Assembly (NCBI RefSeq): GCF_000429665.1
Contig: NZ_AUCH01000002.1
Span: 124,001-188,000 of the forward strand
Reading direction: 5' to 3'
DNA: 64,000 nucleotides
Source of the DNA: Azovibrio restrictus DSM 23866
Lineage (GTDB): Bacteria; Pseudomonadota; Gammaproteobacteria; Burkholderiales; Rhodocyclaceae
The position numbers and the translations under genes are program-made. The notes below the pieces were generated by a model, which saw only the letters and a list, made by a program, of their open reading frames with translations, was not told the DNA's origin and made no database searches. Within the stretch, counting starts at the first letter, position 1. Every line of letters begins with the position of its first letter. This document shows positions 1 through 8,565 of this stretch, piece after piece.

Positions 1-807
1 GAAGGAAAGGCCGTCGGGCCAGTGGCCGAAAAAGGCGGCCCCGAGCAGGGTGGCCCAGAGGAGCTGCACGTAGAGGAAGGGCGAGAGCAGGCTGGCAGGG
101 GCGTTGCGGAAGGCATGGATGAGCAGCAGGTGGCCGCTGCCGCCGAGGATGCCCAGGGCGATGGTGGCCAGGATCACCCAGAGGGGAGGCCAGCTGCCCG
201 GCCAGAACCAGGGCAGGCCCACGGAGGCGCCCAAGGTGCCCACCAGGGCGGTGTAGAACAGCAGGGTCAGGGGCGGGGTGCGGCCTGCCAGCTGCCGGGT
301 GAGCAGCTGGTAACAGGCGTAGCAGACGGCGCCCCCCAGGGCCAGGGCGATGCCGGCACTGGTGAGGCCCGCGTGGGGCCGGGCGATCAGCAGGATGCCG
401 GCAAAGCCGGCCAGGGCCGTGAGCCAGCGCTCCCGGGTCAGGCGTTCCCCCAGCCAGGGGCCGGCCAGCAGGGCGACCAGGAGCGGCGCCGTGAAGAAGA
501 TGGCGGTGGTTTCCGCCACCGGCATGCGCGCCAAGGCGGCAAAGCCGAAACCGGTGCAGCCCAGGAGCAGCAGGCCGCGCAGGATCTGCAGCGGCAGCTG
601 GGGCGCGCGCACCAGGGCCAGGCCCTGACGGGGCGCCAGGAACAGCAGCATCAGGGCCAGGTGGGCGCTGTAGCGGCCCCAGACCAGCAGGGGAATCGGG
701 GCGTGGCTGGAGAGGTGCTTGACGGTGGTGTCGAGCACGGCGAACAGGAGGATGGCGCCGAGCAGGAACAGGATGCCCCGGCCCGGGTGCTGGCTGGTCG
801 GTGGCAA
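1..807 (-). CDS. EamA/DMT-family inner-membrane transporter (3' end outside window)
   Basis: Reading leftward gives a very hydrophobic protein of at least 269 residues with about ten predicted membrane segments in two repeated halves, the EamA (drug/metabolite transporter) pattern. Visible pieces include GILFLLGAILLFAVLDTTVK near the start and the second-repeat opening LALGAVCYACYQLL. Family members are about 290-300 residues, so only the last few dozen residues should lie beyond base 1. The start is uncertain: a TTG at 807 follows the stop of the upstream nnr gene (810-812) almost directly, which suggests one operon. The substrate cannot be deduced; characterised relatives export amino acids or metabolites. 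Confidence 0.8.
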   Translation of the reverse strand, partial: MPPTSQHPGRGILFLLGAILLFAVLDTTVKHLSSHAPIPLLVWGRYSAHLALMLLFLAPRQGLALVRAPQLPLQILRGLLLLGCTGFGFAALARMPVAETTAIFFTAPLLVALLAGPWLGERLTRERWLTALAGFAGILLIARPHAGLTSAGIALALGGAVCYACYQLLTRQLAGRTPPLTLLFYTALVGTLGASVGLPWFWPGSWPPLWVILATIALGILGGSGHLLLIHAFRNAPASLLSPFLYVQLLWATLLGAAFFGHWPDGLSF

Positions 808-809
808 GG

Positions 810-2306
810 TCAGCGCAGGTTGCCCAGCCAGCGGTTGTAGCGGGAACGGGCGGCGTCGGCCAGTTCCCCGGCGCAGAGGCCCACGGGGCCGATGCCGGCC
901 ACCACCAGGTCGTCGGCGGCCTGGCCGTGCAGGTGGCAGGCCGCCAGCAGGGCCTCGCAGGGAGGCCAGCCCTGGCCGAGCAGGGCGGTGAGAAAGCCGG
1001 TGAGCACATCGCCGGAGCCGGCGCTGGCCAGGCCAGGGTTGCCCGTGGTGTTGATCCACCAGCGTCCTTCCGGGTCGGCGATCACGGTGCCGCAGCCCTT
1101 CAGGGCCACCCAGGCCCGGTAGCGGCGCGCCAGTTCCAGGGCCATGTGAATCCGGTCCTGCTGGATGTCTACCGCCTGCAGGTCCAGGAGCCGGGCGGCT
1201 TCTGCCGGATGGGGGGTGAGCAGCACCGGCGCGGGGCGACGGCGGGTGACGGTCTGCAGGGCTTCTTCAAAGGCCAGGATGTTGAGGGCGTCCGCATCCA
1301 GCACCAGGGGCAGTTCCGTGGCCAGGGCCCGCTCCAGGAGCTCCGCCGCATGGACGCTGCGCCCCAGGCCGGGGCCGCAGGCCAGGGCCGAGAGCTCCGC
1401 ATCGAAAATCCCTTCGGGCTTGCGCAGCATCAGTTCCGGCTGGGCGAAATCAACGCCGGGGGCCTGGGGGTCGAGCAGACCCAGGAACACCCGGCCGGCC
1501 CCCAGCTTCAAGGCGGCGCGGCCGGCCAGCAAGGGGGCGCCGAGCATGGAGTGGGCGCCGCCGATGACGCCGATGCTGCCGTGGCTGCCCTTGTGGCTGT
1601 TGTGGCGCCGGGGCTTCAGGTATTGGGCAAAGCTTTCCCGGGAAACCAGCCGGCCGTTAGGGGGGGTATCCAGGGGGTAGCCCAGGCCCAGGTCATGGAC
1701 CCGGATCAGGCCGCAGTGGTCGGGGCCTTCGGCCGTGTACAGGCCGGGCTTGCCGCCCAGGAAGGTGAGGGTGTGGCTGGCATTGATGGTGGGGCCGTGA
1801 CAGAAGCCCGAGTCCGCATCCAGGCCCGAGGGACAGTCCAGGGCCAGCAGGGGGCAGTGCAGGTGCCGGGCCAGGATGTTGGCGGCCTGGACCAGCTCGG
1901 CGTAATGCCCTTCCAGGGGGCGGTTGAGGCCGATGCCGAACAGGCCATCCACGATCAGGCCCCAGGCGGTGGCCGGGGGAATGGCCTCCAGCAGGCGGCC
2001 TCCTTCGGCCAGGAAATGGTGGTGGGCTTGGGCCGCGTCCACCGGCAGCTGTTCCAGCTGGCCCCGGAATACCACTTCCACAGGGATGTCCCGGGTGCGC
2101 AGCAGGCTGGCCATTTCCAGGGCATCGCCGCCATTGTTGCCGGGGCCTGCCAGGACCAGTACCGGTGCGGGCCGGGGGGCCAGCAGTTCCATGGCCCATT
2201 CGGCCGCTGCTGCGCCGGCCCGGATCATCAGGCCGGCATCGGCGTGAGTCTGCTCCACCTGGCGCAGGGCGGCGGCAAAGTAAAGGGTGTTGTCAGGGCT
2301 GTCCAT
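810..2306 (-). CDS. nnr: Bifunctional NAD(P)H-hydrate epimerase / ADP-dependent NAD(P)H-hydrate dehydratase
   Basis: Repairs hydrated NADH/NADPH (NADHX/NADPHX). The N-terminal YjeF half (about residues 1-215) interconverts the R and S epimers and the C-terminal ribokinase-like half (about 225-498) dehydrates the S form using ADP. The epimerase nucleotide loop GPGNNGGDALEMA is near residue 50. The second half shows GGAHSMLGAPLLAGRAALKL and the catalytic-loop motif GSGDVLTGFLTALL. At 498 residues it has the normal length of the fused enzyme. The EamA permease follows immediately in the same direction. Cytosolic housekeeping function with no oddities seen. Confidence 0.95.
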   Translation of the reverse strand: MDSPDNTLYFAAALRQVEQTHADAGLMIRAGAAAAEWAMELLAPRPAPVLVLAGPGNNGGDALEMASLLRTRDIPVEVVFRGQLEQLPVDAAQAHHHFLAEGGRLLEAIPPATAWGLIVDGLFGIGLNRPLEGHYAELVQAANILARHLHCPLLALDCPSGLDADSGFCHGPTINASHTLTFLGGKPGLYTAEGPDHCGLIRVHDLGLGYPLDTPPNGRLVSRESFAQYLKPRRHNSHKGSHGSIGVIGGAHSMLGAPLLAGRAALKLGAGRVFLGLLDPQAPGVDFAQPELMLRKPEGIFDAELSALACGPGLGRSVHAAELLERALATELPLVLDADALNILAFEEALQTVTRRRPAPVLLTPHPAEAARLLDLQAVDIQQDRIHMALELARRYRAWVALKGCGTVIADPEGRWWINTTGNPGLASAGSGDVLTGFLTALLGQGWPPCEALLAACHLHGQAADDLVVAGIGPVGLCAGELADAARSRYNRWLGNLR

Positions 2307-2387
2307 GGCCGGATTCTATGCCCGATTGCCGCTTTGATGATGCTTTTTGGATGGACGGCCATGGGGCCGGAATCAGTGGTGCCGGGC

Positions 2388-2891
2388 TCAGCGGGGCAGG
2401 GGGATCAGGAACAGTTCCACCCGCCGGTTGTTGAGCTGGGGCGAGTCCGGATGCTCTTCTCCCAGAGGGGCCTGCTTGATGCGGTAGGAGGGGACCCCCA
2501 GCTCCACCAGCCGGCGCCGCACCCGTTCCACGGCGGAGCTGGAGAGGCTGACATTCATTTCCCGGCTGCCGCCGCTGGGGACGTAGCTTTCCAGGCGGAT
2601 CACCAGGTCCCGGTTGGCCTTCATGCGGGCGGCGAATTCCTGCAGGGACTGATTCACCGGGGAGGGCAGGCTGTCGCTGCCCGGCTCCAGGGTGTAGACC
2701 GCATCGGGCGTGGCCCGGCTGGATGCGGCGGGCTTGTGGCTGGCCGGGGGCTTGCTCTGGGCCCGGGGGGGGGCGGGAGCCGGCGGCTCCTGGCGGATCA
2801 GGGGCAGCTGCACACTGGTACAGCCGCCCAGGAACGTCAGGGACATCAGGGTGAGCAGGGAAAGTTTTTTGAAAACAGCAGCTTGTCTCAT
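2388..2891 (-). CDS. OmpA-like C-terminal domain lipoprotein
   Basis: Predicted outer-membrane lipoprotein of 167 residues. It begins MRQAAVFKKLSLLTLMSLTF and has a lipobox ending LGGC, so the mature protein starts at that cysteine. A Pro/Ala-rich linker of about 45 residues leads to an OmpA-family peptidoglycan-binding domain ending in SPQLNNRRVELFLIPL, where the NNRRVE segment is the conserved OmpA signature. The open frame extends to 2939, but the upstream methionines have no ribosome binding site and would bury the signal peptide, so ATG 2891 is preferred. It probably tethers the outer membrane to peptidoglycan. Its promoter region faces the small-RNA candidate at 2953-3066. Confidence 0.8.
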   Translation of the reverse strand: MRQAAVFKKLSLLTLMSLTFLGGCTSVQLPLIRQEPPAPAPPRAQSKPPASHKPAASSRATPDAVYTLEPGSDSLPSPVNQSLQEFAARMKANRDLVIRLESYVPSGGSREMNVSLSSSAVERVRRRLVELGVPSYRIKQAPLGEEHPDSPQLNNRRVELFLIPLPR

Positions 2892-2952
2892 GGTTGCAAC
2901 CGGGGTCTCCAGCCCTTGGTGAAAGTTTTGTTTCATCAAAGATTTATAGAAA

Positions 2953-2966
2953 TGTATAATCGCCTA
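2953..2966 (+). promoter_or_regulatory. Extended -10 promoter for orphan transcript
   Basis: TGTATAAT (TG at 2953-2954, TATAAT at 2955-2960) is a perfect extended -10 element. The -35 region about 17-18 bases upstream (TTTCAT) is weak, which extended -10 promoters tolerate. No coding gene follows on this strand before two hairpin/T-tract structures, so the promoter appears to serve a short non-coding transcript beginning near 2966. Confidence 0.5.
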
Positions 2967-3064
2967 CCCTCGCTCCTGGAGCGAGGGGTTTTTGCTCATC
3001 TTGTTGGGAAGACGAAAACACCCCAATTTTCATGGCGCCTGGCGATCCCGGGCGCCATTTTTTT
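2967..3064 (+). ncRNA. Candidate small RNA, about 95-100 nt
   Basis: Between two leftward genes the plus strand holds a promoter-like TGTATAAT, then at once a perfect 10-bp inverted repeat (CCCTCGCTCC at 2967-2976, its complement at 2978-2987) followed by five Ts. A roughly 40-base unpaired A/C-rich stretch follows, then an 8-bp hairpin with a T-run at 3032-3064. The layout (5' hairpin, single-stranded middle, rho-independent terminator) is typical of regulatory sRNAs. I do not recognise a known family. The first hairpin plus T-run could itself terminate, giving a shorter species. Confidence 0.45.
3032..3064 (+). terminator. Rho-independent terminator of the sRNA candidate
   Basis: ATGGCGCC (3032-3039) pairs perfectly with GGCGCCAT (3051-3058) across an 11-base loop, followed by Ts. 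On the opposite strand the hairpin is not followed by a T-run, so it serves rightward transcription only, where no protein gene exists. Confidence 0.65.
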
Positions 3065-3090
3065 GCCTGCCGGGGTGCCTGGCAGCACGT

Positions 3091-3573
3091 TCAGATTTCC
3101 GAAAGGGGAACGTGCTTGCCCGATTCCTTGGCCTGCAGGATGGCCAGCAGTTCGTCCAGAAGGTCGTGAAGCTGGGATAAATTTTCCGGCGAGAGCTGGG
3201 TCAGGGCTTCGGGCAGGACCCCTTCCACCGGCTGTGGCGCCTGGCCGATCAGGTTCACCCCGGCGGCCAGGGGGAACAGGTGCACCACCCGCTGGTCGTT
3301 CTCGGAGCGGCGCTTTTCCACCATCTTCAGTTCCACCAGCCGTTCCACCAGGTTGCTGGTGGTGGATTGGTGTACGGCCATGGCCTTGGCCAGTTCCGAA
3401 ACCCGCAGCCCCGGTTGCCGGACGATCACGGCCAGGGCCCAGAGCTGGGCGCCGCTGACCCGGCAGGCAGCTTCCACCTGCTGGAAATGCTGCTTGACGG
3501 TGTTGAAGATGGAGCGGAACTGCTTGAGTACGTCCATGGGGGCCGGAGAGGGGCGACTGTCGCTGGCGGTCAT
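3091..3573 (-). CDS. MarR-family transcriptional regulator
   Basis: Cytosolic winged-helix DNA-binding protein of 160 residues, normal for MarR proteins. The helix-turn-helix core is seen as LRVSELAKAMAVHQSTTSNL, followed by the wing VEKRRSENDQRVVHLFPL, which carries the conserved D-x-R of the family. The last 50 residues form the dimerisation helices. It lies downstream of the CnoX-like gene on the same strand with a 66-base gap. No target or ligand can be deduced; MarR proteins usually repress neighbouring stress, efflux or aromatic-compound genes. Confidence 0.9.
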   Translation of the reverse strand: MTASDSRPSPAPMDVLKQFRSIFNTVKQHFQQVEAACRVSGAQLWALAVIVRQPGLRVSELAKAMAVHQSTTSNLVERLVELKMVEKRRSENDQRVVHLFPLAAGVNLIGQAPQPVEGVLPEALTQLSPENLSQLHDLLDELLAILQAKESGKHVPLSEI

Positions 3574-3639
3574 TTTTCAGGTTCGGTTTGTCCAGGGGAT
3601 GCACGGCAGGGGGCTGCCGTGAATCCTTGGTCAACGCAC

Positions 3640-4503
3640 TCAATTCAAAGTGGCTGACAGGGTGCGCCGATATTTTCGTACCAAGTCATCGTAGTGTTCG
3701 TTGCCGCCCAGGGCCTCGAAGAATTCCAGCAGCACCCGGCGACCGGCGCCGCTGTCGAAGAAGCGGTCCCGACGCACCACTTCCAGGGCGGCTTCCATGG
3801 CGGCTTCGTACTGGCCGTTGCCGGCCAGGGCCTTGGCCAGTTCCAGGCGGGCGGCGTGGTCGTCCGGGTTGGCATCCACCTTGGCCTGCAGGGGGGCGGT
3901 ATCGACGGCATTGGCGGCCAGGGCCAGGCGGGCCTTGAGGGATTGGGCCCGGTCGGCTTCGGCGCTGTATTCGAGGCCCAGAAGCTGTTCGGCTTCTTCC
4001 TTGCGCTCCAGTTCCAGCAGGGCTTCCACCGCGTCCAGGCGGGCCCCTTCGTCGTTGGGGTTTTCCTGGGTGGCCTGGATCAGGATCTGCAGGGCGCCGT
4101 TCCAGTCGCCGGTCTGGGCCAGGGCGGCGGCCTCGGCGCGCAGGTCGGCGGCCGGCGGGGGGACAAAACGGTCGATGAAGGCCCTGAGTTCGGATTCGGG
4201 CAGGGCGCCGGTGAAGCCGTCCTGGGGCTGGCCGCCCACCAGCATCACCACGGTGGGAATGCTGCGCACGCCGAAGTACTGGGACAGCTCCGGGTTGGTG
4301 TCCGCATTGACCTTGGCGAGCAGGAAACGGCCCTGGTATTCCTCGGCCAGCTTTTCCAGCATGGGTTTGAGGGTCTGGCAGGGGCCGCACCATTCGGCCC
4401 AGAAATCCACCAGCACGGGAATTTCCAGGGAGGGTTGCAGGACCCGGGCTTCGAAATCCTGCAGGGAAACGTCAAAGTGGAAGGCGGGAGTGGCGTCGGA
4501 CAT
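3640..4503 (-). CDS. cnoX: Co-chaperone thioredoxin with TPR-like C-terminus (CnoX/YbbN family)
   Basis: 287 residues: an N-terminal thioredoxin fold (about 1-110) followed by tetratricopeptide-like helices (about 120-285), the YbbN/CnoX layout. CnoX proteins protect substrates from over-oxidation under chlorine stress and hand them to GroEL or DnaK. This copy has an intact redox site, FWAEWCGPCQTLKP, whereas E. coli YbbN has lost the CxxC, so it should be redox-active. The start ATG at 4503 gives the complete beta-strand before the active site. It is divergent from purL across a 123-base gap holding a TATAAT element. Confidence 0.85.
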   Translation of the reverse strand: MSDATPAFHFDVSLQDFEARVLQPSLEIPVLVDFWAEWCGPCQTLKPMLEKLAEEYQGRFLLAKVNADTNPELSQYFGVRSIPTVVMLVGGQPQDGFTGALPESELRAFIDRFVPPPAADLRAEAAALAQTGDWNGALQILIQATQENPNDEGARLDAVEALLELERKEEAEQLLGLEYSAEADRAQSLKARLALAANAVDTAPLQAKVDANPDDHAARLELAKALAGNGQYEAAMEAALEVVRRDRFFDSGAGRRVLLEFFEALGGNEHYDDLVRKYRRTLSATLN

Positions 4504-4587
4504 GGGATTCGGCGAGTGGTTGAATAGTCTGCCATTTTAGCCCAGCCCGGGTCTTGAAACGGCCCCTGAATCAGGCAGATGTACCGG

Positions 4588-4593
4588 TATAAT
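4588..4593 (+). promoter_or_regulatory. -10 element of purL promoter
   Basis: A perfect TATAAT lies 34 bases before the chosen purL start. The sequence at the -35 distance (CCTGAA, 4565-4570) is a poor match, so the promoter may depend on an activator or be weak. I found no clear PurR-like palindrome beside it. Confidence 0.45.
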
Positions 4594-4626
4594 GCGCGAT
4601 TCCCGTTTTCCCGGTTTTTTCCCGCC

Positions 4627-7600
4627 ATGGCCGATTTCCTTTTCCTGCGCGGCGCTGCCGCCTTTTCCGCTTTCCGCCTGCAACGCCTGGAGGCCCGCCT
4701 GGCCGCCAGCCTGCCGGAGCTGGCCGCCGTCACTGCCGAGCACTGGCACGTGGCCGCCCTGAAGGCGCCGCTCACGGAAAAGGAACGGGTCCAGCTGGCC
4801 CAGCTGCTGGAAGAGCAGCCCGTGACGGCTGCCGAGGGCGAACTCTTTTTCGTGGTGCCCCGCATCGGCACCATCTCCCCCTGGTCCTCCAAGGCCACCG
4901 ACATCGCCCATAACTGCGGCCTCACGAGCATCGAGCGCATCGAGCGGGGCGTGGCCTTCCGCATCGCCTTGAAGGGTGGCAAGGCCCTGAGCGCCGAGCA
5001 GAAGCAGGCCGTCGCGGCCCTGATCCACGACCGCATGACCGAATCGGTGCTGGATTCCCTGGAAGCTTCCGCCGCCCTGTTCCAGCACTTCTCACCCAAG
5101 CCCCTCACCACCGTGGACATCCTGGCCGGTGGCCGGCCTGCCCTGGTGGAGGCCAACGGCAGCCTGGGCCTGGCCCTTTCCGAAGACGAAATCGACTACC
5201 TGGTGCAGATCTTCACGGATGCGGGCCGCAACCCCACCGACGTGGAACTGATGATGTTCGCCCAGGCCAACTCCGAGCACTGCCGCCACAAGATCTTCAA
5301 CGCCTCCTGGGTGGTGGACGGGGAAGCCAAGGACAAGACCCTGTTCGGCATGATCCGCGACACCCACAAGGCTCACCCGGAAGGTACGGTGATGGCCTAT
5401 GCGGATAACGCTTCCATTATCGAAGGGGCCACCATTCCCCGCTTCTACCCGAATGGCGAAGGCACCTACGGCTACACCGAGGAACTGACCCACATCCTCA
5501 CCAAGGTGGAAACCCACAACCACCCCACGGCCATTTCTCCCTTCCCCGGTGCTGCCACTGGCTCCGGTGGCGAAATCCGCGACGAGGGGGCCACCGGCAA
5601 GGGTTCCAAGCCCAAGGCTGGCCTGTGCGGCTTCTCCGTCTCCAACCTGAACATCCCCGAAGCCGTGCAGCCCTGGGAAACCGACGCGGGCCGTCCCGGC
5701 CGCATCGCTTCTGCGCTCGACATCATGATCGAGGGGCCCATCGGCGCCGCCGCCTTCAACAACGAATTCGGCCGCCCCAACCTGACCGGCTACTTCCGCG
5801 CCTATGAGCAGCCCGTGGGTAGTGACGAAAATGCGATCGTGCGCGGCTACCACAAGCCCATCATGATCGCTGGCGGCCTGGGCAACATCCAGGCCGAGCA
5901 GTCCTTCAAGGAGCCCGTGTTCCCCCCTGGCACCAAGCTGGTCCAGCTGGGCGGTCCCGGCATGCTGATCGGCCTGGGTGGCGGTGCCGCTTCCTCCATG
6001 AGCGCCGGGGTGAATACGGAAGACCTGGACTTCGCCTCCGTGCAGCGGGGCAATCCGGAAATTCAGCGTCGCGCCCAGGAGGTCATCGACCGCTGCTGGC
6101 AGATGGGCAAGCACAATCCCATCCTCTCCATCCACGACGTGGGGGCGGGCGGCGTCTCCAACGCCTTCCCGGAACTGGCCCATTCCGGCGAGGCCGGCGC
6201 CTGGTTCGAACTGCGCCAGGTGCCCACCGAAGAGCCGGGCATGAGCCCCGCCGAAATCTGGTCCAACGAGGCCCAGGAACGCTATGTGCTGGCCATCCCC
6301 GCCGAGCGCATCGCTGACTTCGCCGCCTTCTGCGAGCGGGAGCGCTGCCCCTACGCGGTGGTGGGCGAGACCACCGCCGACGGCCACCTGACCGTGGCCG
6401 ACAGCCACTTCGGCAACAAGCCCGTGGACATGTCCATGGACGCCCTGCTGGGCAAGCCGCCGCGCATGACCCGGGAAGTGACCCACCAGAGCGTCGAAGC
6501 CCTGCCTTTCGACCCGGCTTCCATCGACCTGAAGGATGCCGCCTACCGGCTCCTGAAGCTGCCCACCATCGCCGACAAGACCTTCCTGATCTCCATCGGC
6601 GACCGTTCCGTGGGCGGCATGACCGCCCGGGACCAGATGGTGGGCCCCTGGCAGGTGCCCGTGGCCGACGTGGCCGTCACCTGCATGGGCTACCAGGGCT
6701 ACCTGGGTGAAGCCTTCGCCATGGGCGAGCGCACCCCCGTGGCCGTGCTCGACGCCCCCGCCTCCGGCCGCATGGCCATCGCCGAATCCATCACCAACCT
6801 GGCCGCCGCCGACATCGGCGACCTGGGCAAGGTCAAGCTCTCCGCCAACTGGATGGCCGCCTGCGGCTTCCCCGGCGAGGATGCCCGCCTGTTCGACACG
6901 GTGGAAGGCATCTCCCAGCTTTGCCAGGCCGTGGGCCTCTCCATCCCCGTGGGCAAGGATTCCCTCTCCATGCGCACTGCTTGGGAAGAGGGCGGCCAGC
7001 AGAAGCAGGTGGTTTCCCCCCTGTCCCTGATCGTCACCGCCTTCGCCCCCGTGGCCGATGTGAGGAAGACCCTGACCCCGCAACTGCAACTGGACCAGGG
7101 CGAAACCGAACTGCTGCTCCTGGACCTGGGCAAGAACCGCCTGGGCGGCTCCGCCCTGGCCCAGGTGTACAACGCCACCGGCGATGACGCTCCGGACGTG
7201 GATGATCCCGCTCAGCTGAAAGCCCTGTTCGACGCCGTTCAGCAACTGAACCGGGACGGCCTGCTCCTGGCCTACCACGACCGTTCCGACGGGGGCCTCT
7301 TTGCCGCCGCCGCTGAAATGGCCTTCGCCTCCCACGTGGGCGTGACCCTGGACATGGACGGTATCTGCTTCGACGAGCAGGCCCTGGATACGGATGGCGC
7401 CGAGAAGCGTCCCGACCTGATGGCCGGCCGCAGTCAGGAAACCCTGGTGCGCGCCCTGTTCAATGAAGAAGTGGGCGCCCTGATCCAGATCCGCCGGGCC
7501 GACCGGGAAAAGATCACCCCGGTGCTGCGCAGCCTGGGTGTGCCTTACTTCTTCGTGGGCTACCCCAATACCAGCGACGAAATCCGTGTGGTCAGGAACG

Positions 7601-8565
7601 CCAAGAAGGTGCTGCGCGAAAGCCGCATCGACCTGCACCGGGCCTGGTCCGAGACCAGCTTCCGCATGCAGTCCCTGCGCGACAACCCGGAATGCGCCCA
7701 GCAGGAATACGACCGTATCCTGGACAAGGAAGACCCGGGCCTCAGCCCCAAGCTCACCTTCGACCCCGCCGACGACTTCACCAAGGTGTATCTCTCCCTG
7801 GGTGCCAAGCCCAAGATGGCCATCCTGCGCGAGCAGGGGGTGAACAGCCACTACGAAATGGCCGCCGCCTTCGACAAGGCCGGCTTCGAGTCGGTGGATG
7901 TGCACATGAGCGACATCATCGCCGGGCGCCGTAGCCTCAAGGACTTCAAGGGCCTGGTGGCCTGCGGCGGCTTCTCCTACGGGGATGTGCTGGGCGCCGG
8001 CCTGGGCTGGGCCCGCACCATCCTGATGAACGAGCGCTGCCGGGACGAGTTCTCCGCCTTCTTCCACCGGGCCGACAGCTTCGCCCTGGGGGTCTGCAAC
8101 GGCTGCCAGATGATGAGCGCCCTCAAGGACTTGATCCCCGGTGCCTCCGCCTGGCCCGCCTTCCGCCGCAATCTGGTGGAGCAGTTCGAAGCCCGCTTCG
8201 TGCAGGTGGAAGTGCTGGATTCCCCGTCGCTGTTCTTCCAGGGCATGGAAGGCTCGGTGCTGCCCATTGTGGTGTCCCACGGCGAAGGCCGCGCGGTATT
8301 TGAAAACAGCACACCGGATCAGGTGGCCGCGTCGTTGCGCTACGTGGATCACCGGGGCCAGCCCACCCAGGTCTATCCCTTGAACCCCAACGGTTCCCCG
8401 GACGGCCTCACCGGCGTCACCACGGCGGATGGCCGCTTCACCATCATGATGCCGCACCCGGAACGGGTGTTCCGCACCGTGCAGATGTCCTGGCATCCCA
8501 AGGACTGGTCTGAGGACAGTCCCTGGCTGCGCATGTTCCGCAACGCCCGTCGCTGGGTGGCCTGA
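4627..8565 (+). CDS. purL: Phosphoribosylformylglycinamidine synthase (large single-chain form)
   Basis: Fourth step of de novo purine synthesis: FGAR + glutamine + ATP to FGAM. At 1312 residues this is the long proteobacterial form. An N-terminal PurS-like domain precedes the AIRS-like synthetase halves (KVETHNHPTAISPFPGAATG is the nucleotide/metal site). The C-terminal class-I glutaminase has nucleophile Cys in GVCNGCQMM and the His/Glu pair in MPHPERVFR. The open frame begins at 4579, but MADFLFLRG at 4627 matches the usual start of the family. The stop overlaps the next gene's start (TGATG), suggesting co-translation with the HDOD protein. Confidence 0.97.
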   Translation: MADFLFLRGAAAFSAFRLQRLEARLAASLPELAAVTAEHWHVAALKAPLTEKERVQLAQLLEEQPVTAAEGELFFVVPRIGTISPWSSKATDIAHNCGLTSIERIERGVAFRIALKGGKALSAEQKQAVAALIHDRMTESVLDSLEASAALFQHFSPKPLTTVDILAGGRPALVEANGSLGLALSEDEIDYLVQIFTDAGRNPTDVELMMFAQANSEHCRHKIFNASWVVDGEAKDKTLFGMIRDTHKAHPEGTVMAYADNASIIEGATIPRFYPNGEGTYGYTEELTHILTKVETHNHPTAISPFPGAATGSGGEIRDEGATGKGSKPKAGLCGFSVSNLNIPEAVQPWETDAGRPGRIASALDIMIEGPIGAAAFNNEFGRPNLTGYFRAYEQPVGSDENAIVRGYHKPIMIAGGLGNIQAEQSFKEPVFPPGTKLVQLGGPGMLIGLGGGAASSMSAGVNTEDLDFASVQRGNPEIQRRAQEVIDRCWQMGKHNPILSIHDVGAGGVSNAFPELAHSGEAGAWFELRQVPTEEPGMSPAEIWSNEAQERYVLAIPAERIADFAAFCERERCPYAVVGETTADGHLTVADSHFGNKPVDMSMDALLGKPPRMTREVTHQSVEALPFDPASIDLKDAAYRLLKLPTIADKTFLISIGDRSVGGMTARDQMVGPWQVPVADVAVTCMGYQGYLGEAFAMGERTPVAVLDAPASGRMAIAESITNLAAADIGDLGKVKLSANWMAACGFPGEDARLFDTVEGISQLCQAVGLSIPVGKDSLSMRTAWEEGGQQKQVVSPLSLIVTAFAPVADVRKTLTPQLQLDQGETELLLLDLGKNRLGGSALAQVYNATGDDAPDVDDPAQLKALFDAVQQLNRDGLLLAYHDRSDGGLFAAAAEMAFASHVGVTLDMDGICFDEQALDTDGAEKRPDLMAGRSQETLVRALFNEEVGALIQIRRADREKITPVLRSLGVPYFFVGYPNTSDEIRVVRNAKKVLRESRIDLHRAWSETSFRMQSLRDNPECAQQEYDRILDKEDPGLSPKLTFDPADDFTKVYLSLGAKPKMAILREQGVNSHYEMAAAFDKAGFESVDVHMSDIIAGRRSLKDFKGLVACGGFSYGDVLGAGLGWARTILMNERCRDEFSAFFHRADSFALGVCNGCQMMSALKDLIPGASAWPAFRRNLVEQFEARFVQVEVLDSPSLFFQGMEGSVLPIVVSHGEGRAVFENSTPDQVAASLRYVDHRGQPTQVYPLNPNGSPDGLTGVTTADGRFTIMMPHPERVFRTVQMSWHPKDWSEDSPWLRMFRNARRWVA

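Noticed and set aside
2892..2939. Upstream starts for the OmpA-like lipoprotein
   Set aside because: They lack a ribosome site and would place about 16 residues before the lipoprotein signal peptide.
801..3458. Long open frames opposite real genes (for example 801-3458, 5092-8496 and 30454-33651)
   Set aside because: They are Gly/Gln/Arg/Pro-rich shadows of recognised genes, a by-product of high G+C, with no family motifs.
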